A stretch of DNA of 64,000 bases. Source: Georgenia satyanarayanai (lineage in GTDB: Bacteria; Actinomycetota; Actinomycetes; Actinomycetales; Actinomycetaceae). The notes beneath the pieces are model-generated. The model made no database searches. It was not told the DNA's origin and saw only the letters and a program-made list of their open reading frames with translations. Below are positions 34,674 to 42,858 of this stretch, in pieces. Position 1 is the stretch's first letter. Each line of letters starts with the position of its first letter. The translations under genes and the position numbers were made by a program. The stretch is from positions 62,001 through 126,000 of the forward strand of contig NZ_VUKC01000005.1 in NCBI RefSeq assembly GCF_009193135.1, given 5' to 3'.

Positions 34674-35242
34674 GGGACGCCAAGGAGACGCTCCACGAGT
34701 ACCTGCAGCGGGCCCGTGAGGCGTTGCTGTGGAAGCTCGAGGGCCTCCCGGAGCGGGACCTGCGCTGGCCGCACACGCCCACGGGCACCAACCTGCTCGG
34801 GCTCGTCAAGCACCTCACCGGCATCGAGCTCGGGTACTTCGGTGACACCTTCGGCCGCCCGAGCCCGGTGGACCTGCCGTGGATGAGCGACGACGCCGAG
34901 GACAACGCGGACATGTGGGCGACGGCGGAGGAGTCGGTCGAGGACGTCGTCGCCGGCTACCGCCAGGCGTGGGCGCACGCCGACGCCACCATCGCCGGGC
35001 TCGACCTCGACTCACCCGGGCGCGTGCCGTGGTGGGGCGAGGACGAGGTCACCCTCCACCACATCCTCGTCCACGTCATCGCCGAGACCTCCCGGCACAT
35101 CGGTCACGCCGACATCGTCCGCGAGCAGATCGACGGCGCCGCCGGCCTGCGGGTGGGGGCGGCGAACCTCCCCGGCCGGGGCGAGCGGTGGTGGACCGAG
35201 TACGTCGAGCACCTGAAGGAGGTCGCCGACGGCGCTCGATAG
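34670..35242 (+). CDS. DinB/DUF664-family protein
   Basis: 190 aa four-helix-bundle protein. The metal-site histidines appear in LVKHLTGIELGYFG (about 46) and LHHILVHVIAETSRHIGHADIVREQIDG (about 133-160), as in DinB and thiol-dependent S-transferases (mycothiol or bacillithiol). It could be a mycothiol-dependent enzyme; this is a family-level inference for actinomycetes. Co-translated with the VOC gene and only 12 bases upstream of gltX. Confidence 0.83.
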   Translation: MRDAKETLHEYLQRAREALLWKLEGLPERDLRWPHTPTGTNLLGLVKHLTGIELGYFGDTFGRPSPVDLPWMSDDAEDNADMWATAEESVEDVVAGYRQAWAHADATIAGLDLDSPGRVPWWGEDEVTLHHILVHVIAETSRHIGHADIVREQIDGAAGLRVGAANLPGRGERWWTEYVEHLKEVADGAR

Positions 35243-35254
35243 GCTGGGGGCACC

Positions 35255-36781
35255 ATGACCGAGAACCCCGCTCCCGCCCTTGCCGACGACGGCGCCCGCT
35301 CCGGCGCCGTCCGTGTCCGCTTCTGCCCCTCGCCGACCGGGACCCCGCACGTCGGGCTCATCCGCACGGCGCTGTTCAACTGGGCCTACGCGCGCCACGT
35401 GGGCGGGACCTTCGTGTTCCGGATCGAGGACACCGACGCCGCCCGTGACTCCGAGGAGAGCTACGAGCAGCTCCTCGACGCGATGCGCTGGCTCGGGCTG
35501 GACTGGGACGAGGGCGTGGAGGTCGGTGGGCCGCACGAGCCCTACCGGCAGTCGCAGCGCATGGACCTCTACGCCGATGTCGCCGAGCGGCTGCTCGAGG
35601 CGGGGCACGCCTACGAGTCCTTCTCCACCCCCGAGGAGATCGAGGCGCGCCACCGCGCCGCGGGCCGCGACCCGAAGCTCGGCTACGACGGCTACGACCG
35701 CGAGCTCACCGAGGAGCAGAAGGCCGCCTTCCGCGCCGAGGGCCGCGAGCCGGTGCTCCGCATCCGGATGCCCGACGAGGACGTGGCGTTCACCGACGTC
35801 GTGCGCGGTGAGATCAGCTTCAAGGCCGGCTCGGTTCCCGACTTCGTCATCGTCCGTGCCAACGGCCAGCCGCTGTACACGCTCGTCAACCCCGTGGACG
35901 ACGCCCTGATGAACATCACCCACGTGCTGCGCGGTGAGGACCTCCTGTCCTCCACCCCGCGCCAGGTTGTGCTCTACCGGGCGCTGCTCGACATCGGCGT
36001 CGCCTCGGTCATGCCGCAGTTCGGGCACCTGCCCTACGTCATGGGGGAGGGCAACAAGAAGCTGTCCAAGCGCGACCCGGAGTCCAACCTCTTCCTCCAC
36101 CGCGAGCGGGGCTTCACCCCCGAGGGTCTGCTCAACTACCTCGCGCTGCTCGGCTGGGCGATCTCCCCGGACAACGACATCTTCAGCCGTGAGGAGATGG
36201 TCGCGGCCTTCGACGTCGCCGACGTCAACCCCAACCCGGCCCGCTTCGACCTCAAGAAGGCCGAGGCCATCAACGCGACCCATCTGCGTCTGCTCCCGGC
36301 GGAGGACTTCCGCGCACGGCTCGTGCCGTACCTGCGCGACGCCGGCGTGGTCCCGGCCGGGTCCTACGACGAGCTGACCGCGGAGCAGCAGGCGCTGCTC
36401 ACCGCCGCGGCCCCGCTCGTCCAGGAGCGCATGACGCTGCTCGGCGAGGCGCCGGGGATGCTCGGCTTCCTCTTCGTCGCCGACGACGCCGTGGCCGTGG
36501 AGGAGGACGCGCGCGGTGCCCTGCGCCCCGAGGCCGCCGACGTGCTCGACCGCTCGATCGCGGTCCTCGAGGGCCTGGAGGACTTCTCCCCGGAGGCCCA
36601 GCAGGAGGCGCTCAAGGCGGTGCTCGTCGAGGAGATGGGCATCAAGCCGCGCTTCGCCTACGCGCCGCTGCGCGTGGCCATCACCGGGCGGCGCGTGTCG
36701 CCGCCGCTGTTCGAGTCGATGGAGATCCTCGGCAAGGACGCGTCCCTCACGCGCCTGCGCGCCCTCCGGGCCAGCCTCTGA
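35255..36781 (+). CDS. gltX: Glutamyl-tRNA synthetase
   Basis: 508 aa class I aminoacyl-tRNA synthetase that charges tRNA(Glu); in actinomycetes typically also tRNA(Gln), later amidated. HIGH-equivalent [11 protein letters not shown] (about 26) and KMSKS-equivalent KKLSKRD (about 267) are present, as are [15 protein letters not shown] and [13 protein letters not shown]. The product also feeds the heme pathway, because HemA uses glutamyl-tRNA. The ATG is preceded by GGGGG. A GC-rich hairpin follows. Confidence 0.96.
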   Translation: MTENPAPALADDGARSGAVRVRFCPSPTGTPHVGLIRTALFNWAYARHVGGTFVFRIEDTDAARDSEESYEQLLDAMRWLGLDWDEGVEVGGPHEPYRQSQRMDLYADVAERLLEAGHAYESFSTPEEIEARHRAAGRDPKLGYDGYDRELTEEQKAAFRAEGREPVLRIRMPDEDVAFTDVVRGEISFKAGSVPDFVIVRANGQPLYTLVNPVDDALMNITHVLRGEDLLSSTPRQVVLYRALLDIGVASVMPQFGHLPYVMGEGNKKLSKRDPESNLFLHRERGFTPEGLLNYLALLGWAISPDNDIFSREEMVAAFDVADVNPNPARFDLKKAEAINATHLRLLPAEDFRARLVPYLRDAGVVPAGSYDELTAEQQALLTAAAPLVQERMTLLGEAPGMLGFLFVADDAVAVEEDARGALRPEAADVLDRSIAVLEGLEDFSPEAQQEALKAVLVEEMGIKPRFAYAPLRVAITGRRVSPPLFESMEILGKDASLTRLRALRASL

Positions 36782-36787
36782 CGTATC

Positions 36788-36805
36788 CCCGGCGCCCGCG
36801 CCGGG
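36788..36805 (+). terminator. Terminator-like hairpin after gltX
   Basis: CCCGGCGC and GCGCCGGG pair perfectly around two bases, six bases after the gltX stop. No T-run follows. Confidence 0.5.
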
Positions 36806-36960
36806 ACCACACCTCTCGGCGGGTCGCGGCGAGCGGCCGGTCGCACTCGGCCTCGAGCTGCTCACGAGTCGTCCCGTTCTCCGCCCGCTCGTCCGAAGGG
36901 CCGGTTCTCGTCCTGCGGGGGTAGCAGACCCCGCATCGTCTCGACTGCCGGCCGCTTGCT

Positions 36961-37015
36961 GTTCACCGACGGTTCCCTCAACTCCGCCTCCCGGTTCACC
37001 ACCGGTTCCTAGCGT
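36961..37015 (+). promoter_or_regulatory. PHO box (11-bp direct repeats) and -10 of the phosphatase gene
   Basis: GTTCACC (36961), GTTCCCT (36972), GTTCACC (36994) and GTTCCTA (37005) start at positions exactly 11 or 22 bases apart, with one degenerate unit at 36983. This is the geometry of actinobacterial PhoP-binding direct repeat units (established for Streptomyces: GTTCACC in 11-nt repeats). TAGCGT (37010-37015) can serve as -10, so the box would replace a -35. This predicts phosphate-starvation activation. Confidence 0.75.
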
Positions 37016-37067
37016 CCGAGGCGCCCGCACACCGCGGGCACGAATCGAGTCGAGAGTGAGCATCCCC

Positions 37068-38966
37068 ATGGATCACCGACCTTGCGGCCTGACCCGCCGC
37101 GGTCTGATCGCCACCGGAGTCGTCGCTGCCCTCGTCGGCACGGCCGCCGCTGCAAGCGCCGCCCCCGAGGACACGCCGACCGTCCCCGAGAACGTCATCG
37201 TCTTCATCGGTGACGGCATGGGTTACAACCACGTCGCCAGCACCAACCTCTACGAGACCGGGCAGGCCCGCTACCAGGTCCTCAGCGGCCCCGACGGCAA
37301 GATCCGCACGCTCCCGGGCGAGGCCGTCCAGGTCTACGAGGACTGGGCGCTGACCAACATGGCCACCTTCCAGCACGGCAACTCCTACGACGCCGGGAAG
37401 GCGTGGACGGACTTCCAGTACATCAACGGGCCGGCCACCGACTCCGCCGCCGCGGGCACCGCGATGGCCACCGGCGTCAAGACGACGAACGGCGCCACCG
37501 GCCTGGACCACGAGGGCAACCGGGTGGAGAACCTCACCGAGCGCGCGATCGCCACCGGCCGCGCCGCCGGCGTCGTCTCCTCGGTGCCCTTCAGCCACGC
37601 CACCCCCGCCTCGTACGTCGCGCACAACGCCGACCGCAACGACTACCAGGGCATCGCCACCGAGATGATCGGCAGCGACGTCGACGTCATCCTCGGCGCC
37701 GGGCACCCGGAGTTCACCGACTCCGGTGAACGTCGCGCGGAGGCCTCCTACGGCTACATCTCCGAGAGCGACCTCGCCCGCGTGCAGGACGGGCAGGCCG
37801 GCTTCGACTACATCGAGGAGAAGGCCGACTTCGAGGCGCTCGCCGCCGGGGAGGACGTCCCCGAGCGCGTCTTCGGTCTCGCCCAGGTCGCCTCGACCCT
37901 GCAGCAGGGCCGCGCCGCCGACGGCGAGGAGACCGCCCCCTACGACACGCCGCTCAACGACAACGTCCCGTCCCTGGAGACGATGACGGCGGGCGCGCTC
38001 AACGTCCTCGAGCAGGACGAGGACGGCCTCTTCCTCATGGTCGAGGGTGGCGCCATCGACTGGACCGGCCACGCCAACGACACGGCGCGCAACATCGAGG
38101 AGACGCAGGACTTCAACGCGTCCGTCGAGGCCGCCGTCGAGTGGGTCGAGTCCGAGGACACCGACGCCAGCTGGGACAACACCCTCATCATCGTCACCGC
38201 CGACCACGAGACCGGCTACCTCGCCGGCGCCGGCTCGGACCCGGGCTGGACGCCGATGGAGGGGACCGCCGGCGAGCTGCCGGACGTCGACTGGTACTCC
38301 GGCAGCCACACCAACCAGCTCGTGCCGGTCTTCGCCAAGGGCGTGGGCCTGGAGACGCTCTTCGCCCGCGCCACCGGCACCGACCCGGTGCGCGGGGGCT
38401 ACCTGGACAACACCGACCTCGCGAACTTCCTCCTCGACGACCTGTGGGCCACCCAGCCGTCCGAGGGCGGCATCGAGGTCGAGGCCGTGATCCCGAAGAT
38501 CGGTGACGGCGAGGGCCCGGGCCTGCCCGGCACCCTCGTGCTCAGCGTGGCCGACGGCAAGGTCGAGCTCGGCGACCTCCGCCACGCCGGTGACCGCCTC
38601 CGCCTCGACGGCGCGCTGCCCACCGTGTCCGTCACCGACTCGCGCGCCGAGGCCGCCGGCTGGTCCGTCTCCGGCCAGGCCTCCGCACTGGTCTCCGACG
38701 GCGAGCGCACCATCCGCGCCGGGCACCTCGGCTGGACGCCCGGCCTCGTGGAGAGGCAGGCCGGCGTCACCGCCGGTGAGCGCGTGCGCACGGTGATGTC
38801 CGGCGGTACGGGCCTCGCCGCCGCGCAGACCCTCGCGTCCGCGGACGCCGAGGGCCGCATCGGCACCGCGGTGCTCGACGCGGACCTCGAGCTCGAGGTA
38901 CCGGTCGACACCCGCGACGGCGCCTACGCCGGGTCGCTGACCGTGACCCTCTTCCCGGTCGACTGA
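37068..38966 (+). CDS. Alkaline phosphatase with C-terminal WxL-like wall-binding domain
   Basis: 632 aa. Tat-type signal (TRRGLIATGVVAALVG, cleavage near ASAAPED). Alkaline phosphatase domain about 40-470: metal Asp in FIGDGMG (about 49), nucleophile Ser in TDSAAAGTA (about 126), metal sites VEGGAIDWTGHAND, TADHETG and SGSHTNQLVPVFA. After a linker (IPKIGDGEGP) comes a WxL-like domain of about 150 residues with VTDSR, GWSVSGQ (about 531), LGWTP and the closing GAYAGSLTVTLFPVD. It releases phosphate from organic esters at the cell surface. ATG at 37068; an in-frame GTG lies 12 bases upstream. The gene for the likely WxL partner follows. Confidence 0.88.
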   Translation: MDHRPCGLTRRGLIATGVVAALVGTAAAASAAPEDTPTVPENVIVFIGDGMGYNHVASTNLYETGQARYQVLSGPDGKIRTLPGEAVQVYEDWALTNMATFQHGNSYDAGKAWTDFQYINGPATDSAAAGTAMATGVKTTNGATGLDHEGNRVENLTERAIATGRAAGVVSSVPFSHATPASYVAHNADRNDYQGIATEMIGSDVDVILGAGHPEFTDSGERRAEASYGYISESDLARVQDGQAGFDYIEEKADFEALAAGEDVPERVFGLAQVASTLQQGRAADGEETAPYDTPLNDNVPSLETMTAGALNVLEQDEDGLFLMVEGGAIDWTGHANDTARNIEETQDFNASVEAAVEWVESEDTDASWDNTLIIVTADHETGYLAGAGSDPGWTPMEGTAGELPDVDWYSGSHTNQLVPVFAKGVGLETLFARATGTDPVRGGYLDNTDLANFLLDDLWATQPSEGGIEVEAVIPKIGDGEGPGLPGTLVLSVADGKVELGDLRHAGDRLRLDGALPTVSVTDSRAEAAGWSVSGQASALVSDGERTIRAGHLGWTPGLVERQAGVTAGERVRTVMSGGTGLAAAQTLASADAEGRIGTAVLDADLELEVPVDTRDGAYAGSLTVTLFPVD

Positions 38967-39063
38967 CCACACCACCACACTGCCGTGCCCGCCGGGGCGC
39001 TCCACCGGCGGGGCCGGCGCGGCCCCGTCGAAGGACCCGCGCAGGACCCACCTACGCGCCACC

Positions 39064-40143
39064 GTGGCGAGCATCCTGCTCGCCCTCCCGGCCGCCGTCG
39101 TCGTCCTCCCGACGGCGCTGCCCACCGACGTCGTCCCCTCCGACGACGTGCCGGCCACCGACTCCCGTGACGCGACCGGCGTCGTGCCCGGCACCGCGGA
39201 CCAGGTGACCTTCGGGATCGCGCCCGCCGGGCCCGACGGCGCCGACGGGCGCGTCTCCTTCCGGCTCGAGCTGGAGCCGGGAGCGAGCCACACCGACCAC
39301 GTCGAGGTGGCGAACTACTCGGAGGAACCCATCACGCTCGCGCTCCTCGCCTCGGACGGCACCGTGACCGCGGGCGGGAACTTCGACGTGCTCCCCAGCG
39401 ACGTCGCGCCCGAGGCGGCCGGCTCGTGGGTCGAGATCGAGGACGCGGTCGTGCTCGAGCCGATGGGCAGCGCGGTCGTGCCCTTCACGGTCACCGTGCC
39501 GGAGGACGCGACGCCCGGTGACCAGCCCGCCGGGATCGTCGCCTCGCTGCGTTCCGTGGGCACCGACGAGGAGGGCAGCTCGGTCGCGCTCGACTCGCGC
39601 GCCGGTGCACGGCTGCACCTGCGGGTGGCCGGGGACATCGTGCCGGCGCTCGGGGTGGCGGACCTGCGCGCCGAGTACCGGCCGTCGTGGAACCCCTTCG
39701 CGCCCGGGACGGTGGACCTGTCGTGGACGGTGGAGAACGAGGGCAACGTGCGGCTGGGGGCGGCGCAGGTCGCACGCGTGACCGGGCTGCTCGGGCTCGG
39801 GGGCGGGGAGGTCGCCGTCGACGGGCCGCGCGAGGTCCTGCCGGGCCGGTCCGCGACGCAGACCGCGTCGGTCCCGGCCTGGCCGACGTTCCGGCTCGGC
39901 GCCGAGGTGGGCGTGACACCGGTGGTCGTGGGGAGCGACGAGGTCCCCGGGGAGCTGCTGGCCGCTGTCGGGACGGTCTCGCTGTGGGCGCTGCCGTGGG
40001 CGCAGCTCGCGGTCCTCGTGCTCGTGGCGGGGCTCGGGGTGCTCGTGGCGGTCCGCCGCCGGCGTGCCCGGGCGCGGCTGGAGGCGGCGGTCGCCGCCGC
40101 CCGCGCCGAGGCCGCCCGCGAGCTCGTGACCACCGCCACCTGA
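39064..40143 (+). CDS. DUF916-type WxL-partner membrane protein
   Basis: 359 aa as drawn. An N-terminal hydrophobic export segment is followed by two beta domains: DUF916-like (about 40-165: VTFGIAPAG, FRLELEPGASHTDHVEVAN, GDQPAGIVASL) and a DUF3324-like second domain (WTVENEGNVRLGAA). A C-terminal membrane helix (LAVLVLVAGLGVLVAV) and a basic cytoplasmic tail end the protein. In Firmicutes, DUF916 proteins accompany WxL proteins and help display them. The GTG start is weak; the frame is open upstream and residues such as RRTHLRAT before it would make a better n-region, so the real start may be a non-standard codon upstream. Confidence 0.8.
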   Translation: MASILLALPAAVVVLPTALPTDVVPSDDVPATDSRDATGVVPGTADQVTFGIAPAGPDGADGRVSFRLELEPGASHTDHVEVANYSEEPITLALLASDGTVTAGGNFDVLPSDVAPEAAGSWVEIEDAVVLEPMGSAVVPFTVTVPEDATPGDQPAGIVASLRSVGTDEEGSSVALDSRAGARLHLRVAGDIVPALGVADLRAEYRPSWNPFAPGTVDLSWTVENEGNVRLGAAQVARVTGLLGLGGGEVAVDGPREVLPGRSATQTASVPAWPTFRLGAEVGVTPVVVGSDEVPGELLAAVGTVSLWALPWAQLAVLVLVAGLGVLVAVRRRRARARLEAAVAAARAEAARELVTTAT

Positions 40144-40220
40144 CCGCGGGGACTGCCGAGGCCGCTGCCCCGGGCGGGGCGCACTACGGTATGGACGGCC
40201 GCGATTCGGAAGGAACCGAG

Positions 40221-41483
40221 ATGACGCACTCCAGCCCCACGACCGACACCCGCCCGGGCAGCGTCGACTACCGCCGTGCCCAGCGCGCCGAGCTGCTGCG
40301 CTTCGCCGCCGCCGCGCGCTGCGACCTCGGCTTCGGGTACCTCGACGAGCACGGTGCGGTGGACCCGTCCACGGTCGAGCTGTGGATCGCCTGCCGGATG
40401 ACGCACGTGTTCAGCCTCGGCGTCCTCGCCGACGAGGAGCCCGCCCTCCGCGGCCCCGACCGTGAGGAGCTCGTGGCGCTCGCCGCCCACGGCGTGCGCG
40501 CCCTCCGCGGACCGCTGCACGACGACGAGCACGGCGGCTGGTTCGCCGCCGTCACCGCCGACGGCCCGTCGGACACGACGAAGCAGGCCTACGGCCACGC
40601 CTTCGTCGTCCTCGCGGCGAGCTCTGCTCTCGCAGCGGGCGTCGACGGCGCCGAGGAGCTGCTCGACCTCGCGCTCGCCGGCCAGGACGAGCACTTCTGG
40701 GACGAGGAGGCCGGGCTCGTCGTCGACGAGTGGGACCGTGCGTGGACCACGCTGGACCCCTACCGCGGCATCAACGCGAACATGCACAGCGTCGAGGCCT
40801 ACCTCGCCGCCGGTGACGTCACCGGCGACGCCCGCTGGCACCAGCGTGCCGGGCGGATCTCCGCGCACGTCGCCACCTGGGCGCGCGAGAACGGCTGGCG
40901 CATCCCCGAGCACTTCGCCACCGACTGGACCCCGCTGCTCGAGCACAACCGCGACCGCCCGGCCGACCCGTTCAAGCCTTACGGCGCCACCGTGGGTCAC
41001 GGTCTGGAGTGGGCGCGTCTCCTCCTCGCCGTCGATGCGACGCTCGGCACGGACGCCCCGGCCGGCCTGCCCGAGGCCGCCGTGGCGCTCGCGGCGCAGG
41101 CTGTGGCCGACGGGTGGGACGCCGACGGCGCGGAGGGCTTCGTCTACACGACCGACTGGTCGGGAGAGCCCGTGGTCAGGGCGCGGATGCACTGGGTCGT
41201 CACCGAGGCCATCGCGACGTCCACCGTGCTGGAGCGCGTGACGGGTGACACCGCCCACGCCGCCGACCTCGAGCGCTGGTGGGGGTACGCCGACTCCTAC
41301 CTCGTCGACCACGAGGGCGGCTCCTGGCACCACGAGCTCGACCCCGCCAACCGCCCGGCGGCGGGGACGTGGGAGGGCAGGCCGGACGTGTACCACGCCT
41401 ACCAGGCCGCGCTCATGGCCGACGTCCCGCTCACCCCGTCCTTCGCCTCCGCCCTGGGCGAGGGCGCCCTGCGCCGAGCCTGA
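40221..41483 (+). CDS. YihS-type aldose-ketose isomerase (AGE superfamily)
   Basis: 420 aa (alpha/alpha)6-barrel enzyme. It follows E. coli YihS (sulfoquinovose/mannose isomerase) along its whole length: LWIACRMTHVFSL, SDTTKQAYGHAF, NANMHSVEAYL, EHFATDWTPLLEHNRDRP, GHGLEWARLLL, GFVYTTDWSGEPVV, HWVVTEAIATS and GSWHHELDPANRP. These include the catalytic His pairs and the substrate Arg. Actinobacterial relatives are often D-mannose isomerases, so mannose/fructose or a sulfosugar is possible. AAGGAA lies before the ATG. It is upstream of, and co-directional with, the LacI/ABC sugar locus but separated by 304 bp. Confidence 0.85.
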   Translation: MTHSSPTTDTRPGSVDYRRAQRAELLRFAAAARCDLGFGYLDEHGAVDPSTVELWIACRMTHVFSLGVLADEEPALRGPDREELVALAAHGVRALRGPLHDDEHGGWFAAVTADGPSDTTKQAYGHAFVVLAASSALAAGVDGAEELLDLALAGQDEHFWDEEAGLVVDEWDRAWTTLDPYRGINANMHSVEAYLAAGDVTGDARWHQRAGRISAHVATWARENGWRIPEHFATDWTPLLEHNRDRPADPFKPYGATVGHGLEWARLLLAVDATLGTDAPAGLPEAAVALAAQAVADGWDADGAEGFVYTTDWSGEPVVRARMHWVVTEAIATSTVLERVTGDTAHAADLERWWGYADSYLVDHEGGSWHHELDPANRPAAGTWEGRPDVYHAYQAALMADVPLTPSFASALGEGALRRA

Positions 41484-41634
41484 CCGTCCGGTCGCACCCT
41501 GCTCCCGAAAGTGCAGCGCGGCGCAGTGCTGCCGGGGCGCGACTGACGCCGAGTGCCGAGCCGACGCTCCGCCGTCACGGTGGGGGCGCCGTCGGCCTGG
41601 TCCACCTGGCGTGGCTCGGGCCGCTGGCCCATAC

Positions 41635-41749
41635 GTCATACGCAAAACACCACTGTCGTGTGTCGAGGTGTGCGCGAGTGCCAGCATGTGCCACCGAGTT
41701 GTGCGCATGACCTGGCCTAAATTGAGTGGGTTGTAGTTTTACGCAAAAC
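41635..41749 (+). promoter_or_regulatory. Two LacI-type operator sites upstream of the lacI-like gene
   Basis: The gap 41484-41787 has no gene. GTTTTACGCAAAAC (41736-41749) is an imperfect palindrome with central CG, as LacI-family proteins prefer. GTCATACGCAAAAC (41635-41648) matches it in 12 of 14 bases, 101 bases upstream. TAAATT (41718-41723) is a possible -10. The paired sites suggest looping autorepression and control of the sugar operon. Confidence 0.6.
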
Positions 41750-41787
41750 CCACTTCTCTGGAGACCACTCGGTCGAAGGAGACAGCG

Positions 41788-42825
41788 ATGGTGGTCAAGG
41801 GACGACGCGCGACGCAGGCGGATGTCGCACGCCTCGCGGGCGTCAGTCAGACGACCGTGTCGATGGTGCTCAACGGCACCGGCGCCGCCCAGCGCCGGGT
41901 CAGCGCCGAGGTGCGCGAGCGTGTCCTCGAGGCGATCGCCGTCACCGGCTACTCCGCCAACCCCAGCGCGCAGCTGCTCGCGGGCGGCCGCAGCTCGATC
42001 GTCGGCGTCTACACCTACGAGCCCGTCTTCCCGCACTCGGGCGGTGACTTCTACTACCCCTTCCTCGAGGGGATCGAGGACGAGGCCGAGCGCTCCGGGG
42101 TCGACCTCCTCATGTTCACCTCGATGTCCGGCCGCTCCGGCAAGAGCCTCGTCTCCACCGGCCGCGTCGGGCGGCTGCGGGTGGCCGACGGCTGCGTCCT
42201 CCTCGGGCGCCGCAGCTACCCCGAGGACCTCGCCGAGCTCCTGCGCCAGGACTTCCCCTTCGCGTTCGTCGGCCGGCGCGAGGCGCCCGAGGGCCAGGCG
42301 CCCTACGCGGCCGCCGCCTACGGCGAGGCGACCCGCGCCGTCGTCGAGCGGCTCGTGGACCTCGGCCACGAGCGCATCGTCCTCGTCAACGAGTTCACCG
42401 GCCACGAGTCCATCGAGGACCGCTCCCGCGGCTACCGCGAGGCGATGACCGCCGCCGGGCTCCAGCCGGTCACCTTCGACGCCCCGGACCTCGAGTCGGG
42501 CGCCTTCCTCGACACCCTCCAGGGCGCGGGCGTCACGGCCGCGCTCGTCACCTCCGACCTCGCCGCCCCGCTGCGCCGGGCCGCCCTGGCCCGCGGTCTC
42601 GACGTCCCCCGGGACCTGTCGATCGCCCGGCTGGGCGACCCGGAGCGCCCCGACGGCGAGGACGTCGACTGGAGCGGCTTCCTCATCCCGCGCTGGGAGA
42701 TGGGCGCCCACGCCCTGCGCATCGTCCTGTGCCAGCTCGCGGCCGACCCGGCTGCCGCCGGCGACCTCCAGGTGAGCATCCCCTGCACCCTCGTCCCCGG
42801 GGCGACCGTCGCCCCACGTCAGTAG
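41788..42825 (+). CDS. LacI-family transcriptional regulator
   Basis: 345 aa. N-terminal helix-turn-helix (TQADVARLAGVSQTTVSMVLNG, about residues 9-30) and hinge (NPSAQLLAGGRSSIVGV), then a periplasmic-binding-like effector domain (EFTGHESIEDRSRGYREAM, VTAALVTSDLAAPLRRAALARGLDVPRDLSI). It should bind the sugar or product of the downstream importer. The gene starts the FAD oxidoreductase-ABC-DUF4127 series, with only 33 bases to the next gene, so it is probably cotranscribed and autoregulated through 41736 and 41635. Confidence 0.92.
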   Translation: MVVKGRRATQADVARLAGVSQTTVSMVLNGTGAAQRRVSAEVRERVLEAIAVTGYSANPSAQLLAGGRSSIVGVYTYEPVFPHSGGDFYYPFLEGIEDEAERSGVDLLMFTSMSGRSGKSLVSTGRVGRLRVADGCVLLGRRSYPEDLAELLRQDFPFAFVGRREAPEGQAPYAAAAYGEATRAVVERLVDLGHERIVLVNEFTGHESIEDRSRGYREAMTAAGLQPVTFDAPDLESGAFLDTLQGAGVTAALVTSDLAAPLRRAALARGLDVPRDLSIARLGDPERPDGEDVDWSGFLIPRWEMGAHALRIVLCQLAADPAAAGDLQVSIPCTLVPGATVAPRQ

Positions 42826-42858
42826 CCGGGCACCCGGCCAGAAGAAAGGCACACACTG

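Noticed and set aside
39687-40143. Upstream extension of the YihS-type gene through the DUF916 gene in another frame.
   Set aside because: The ATG at 40221 has AAGGAA and begins the family homology; the extension is Arg/Gly-rich shadow.
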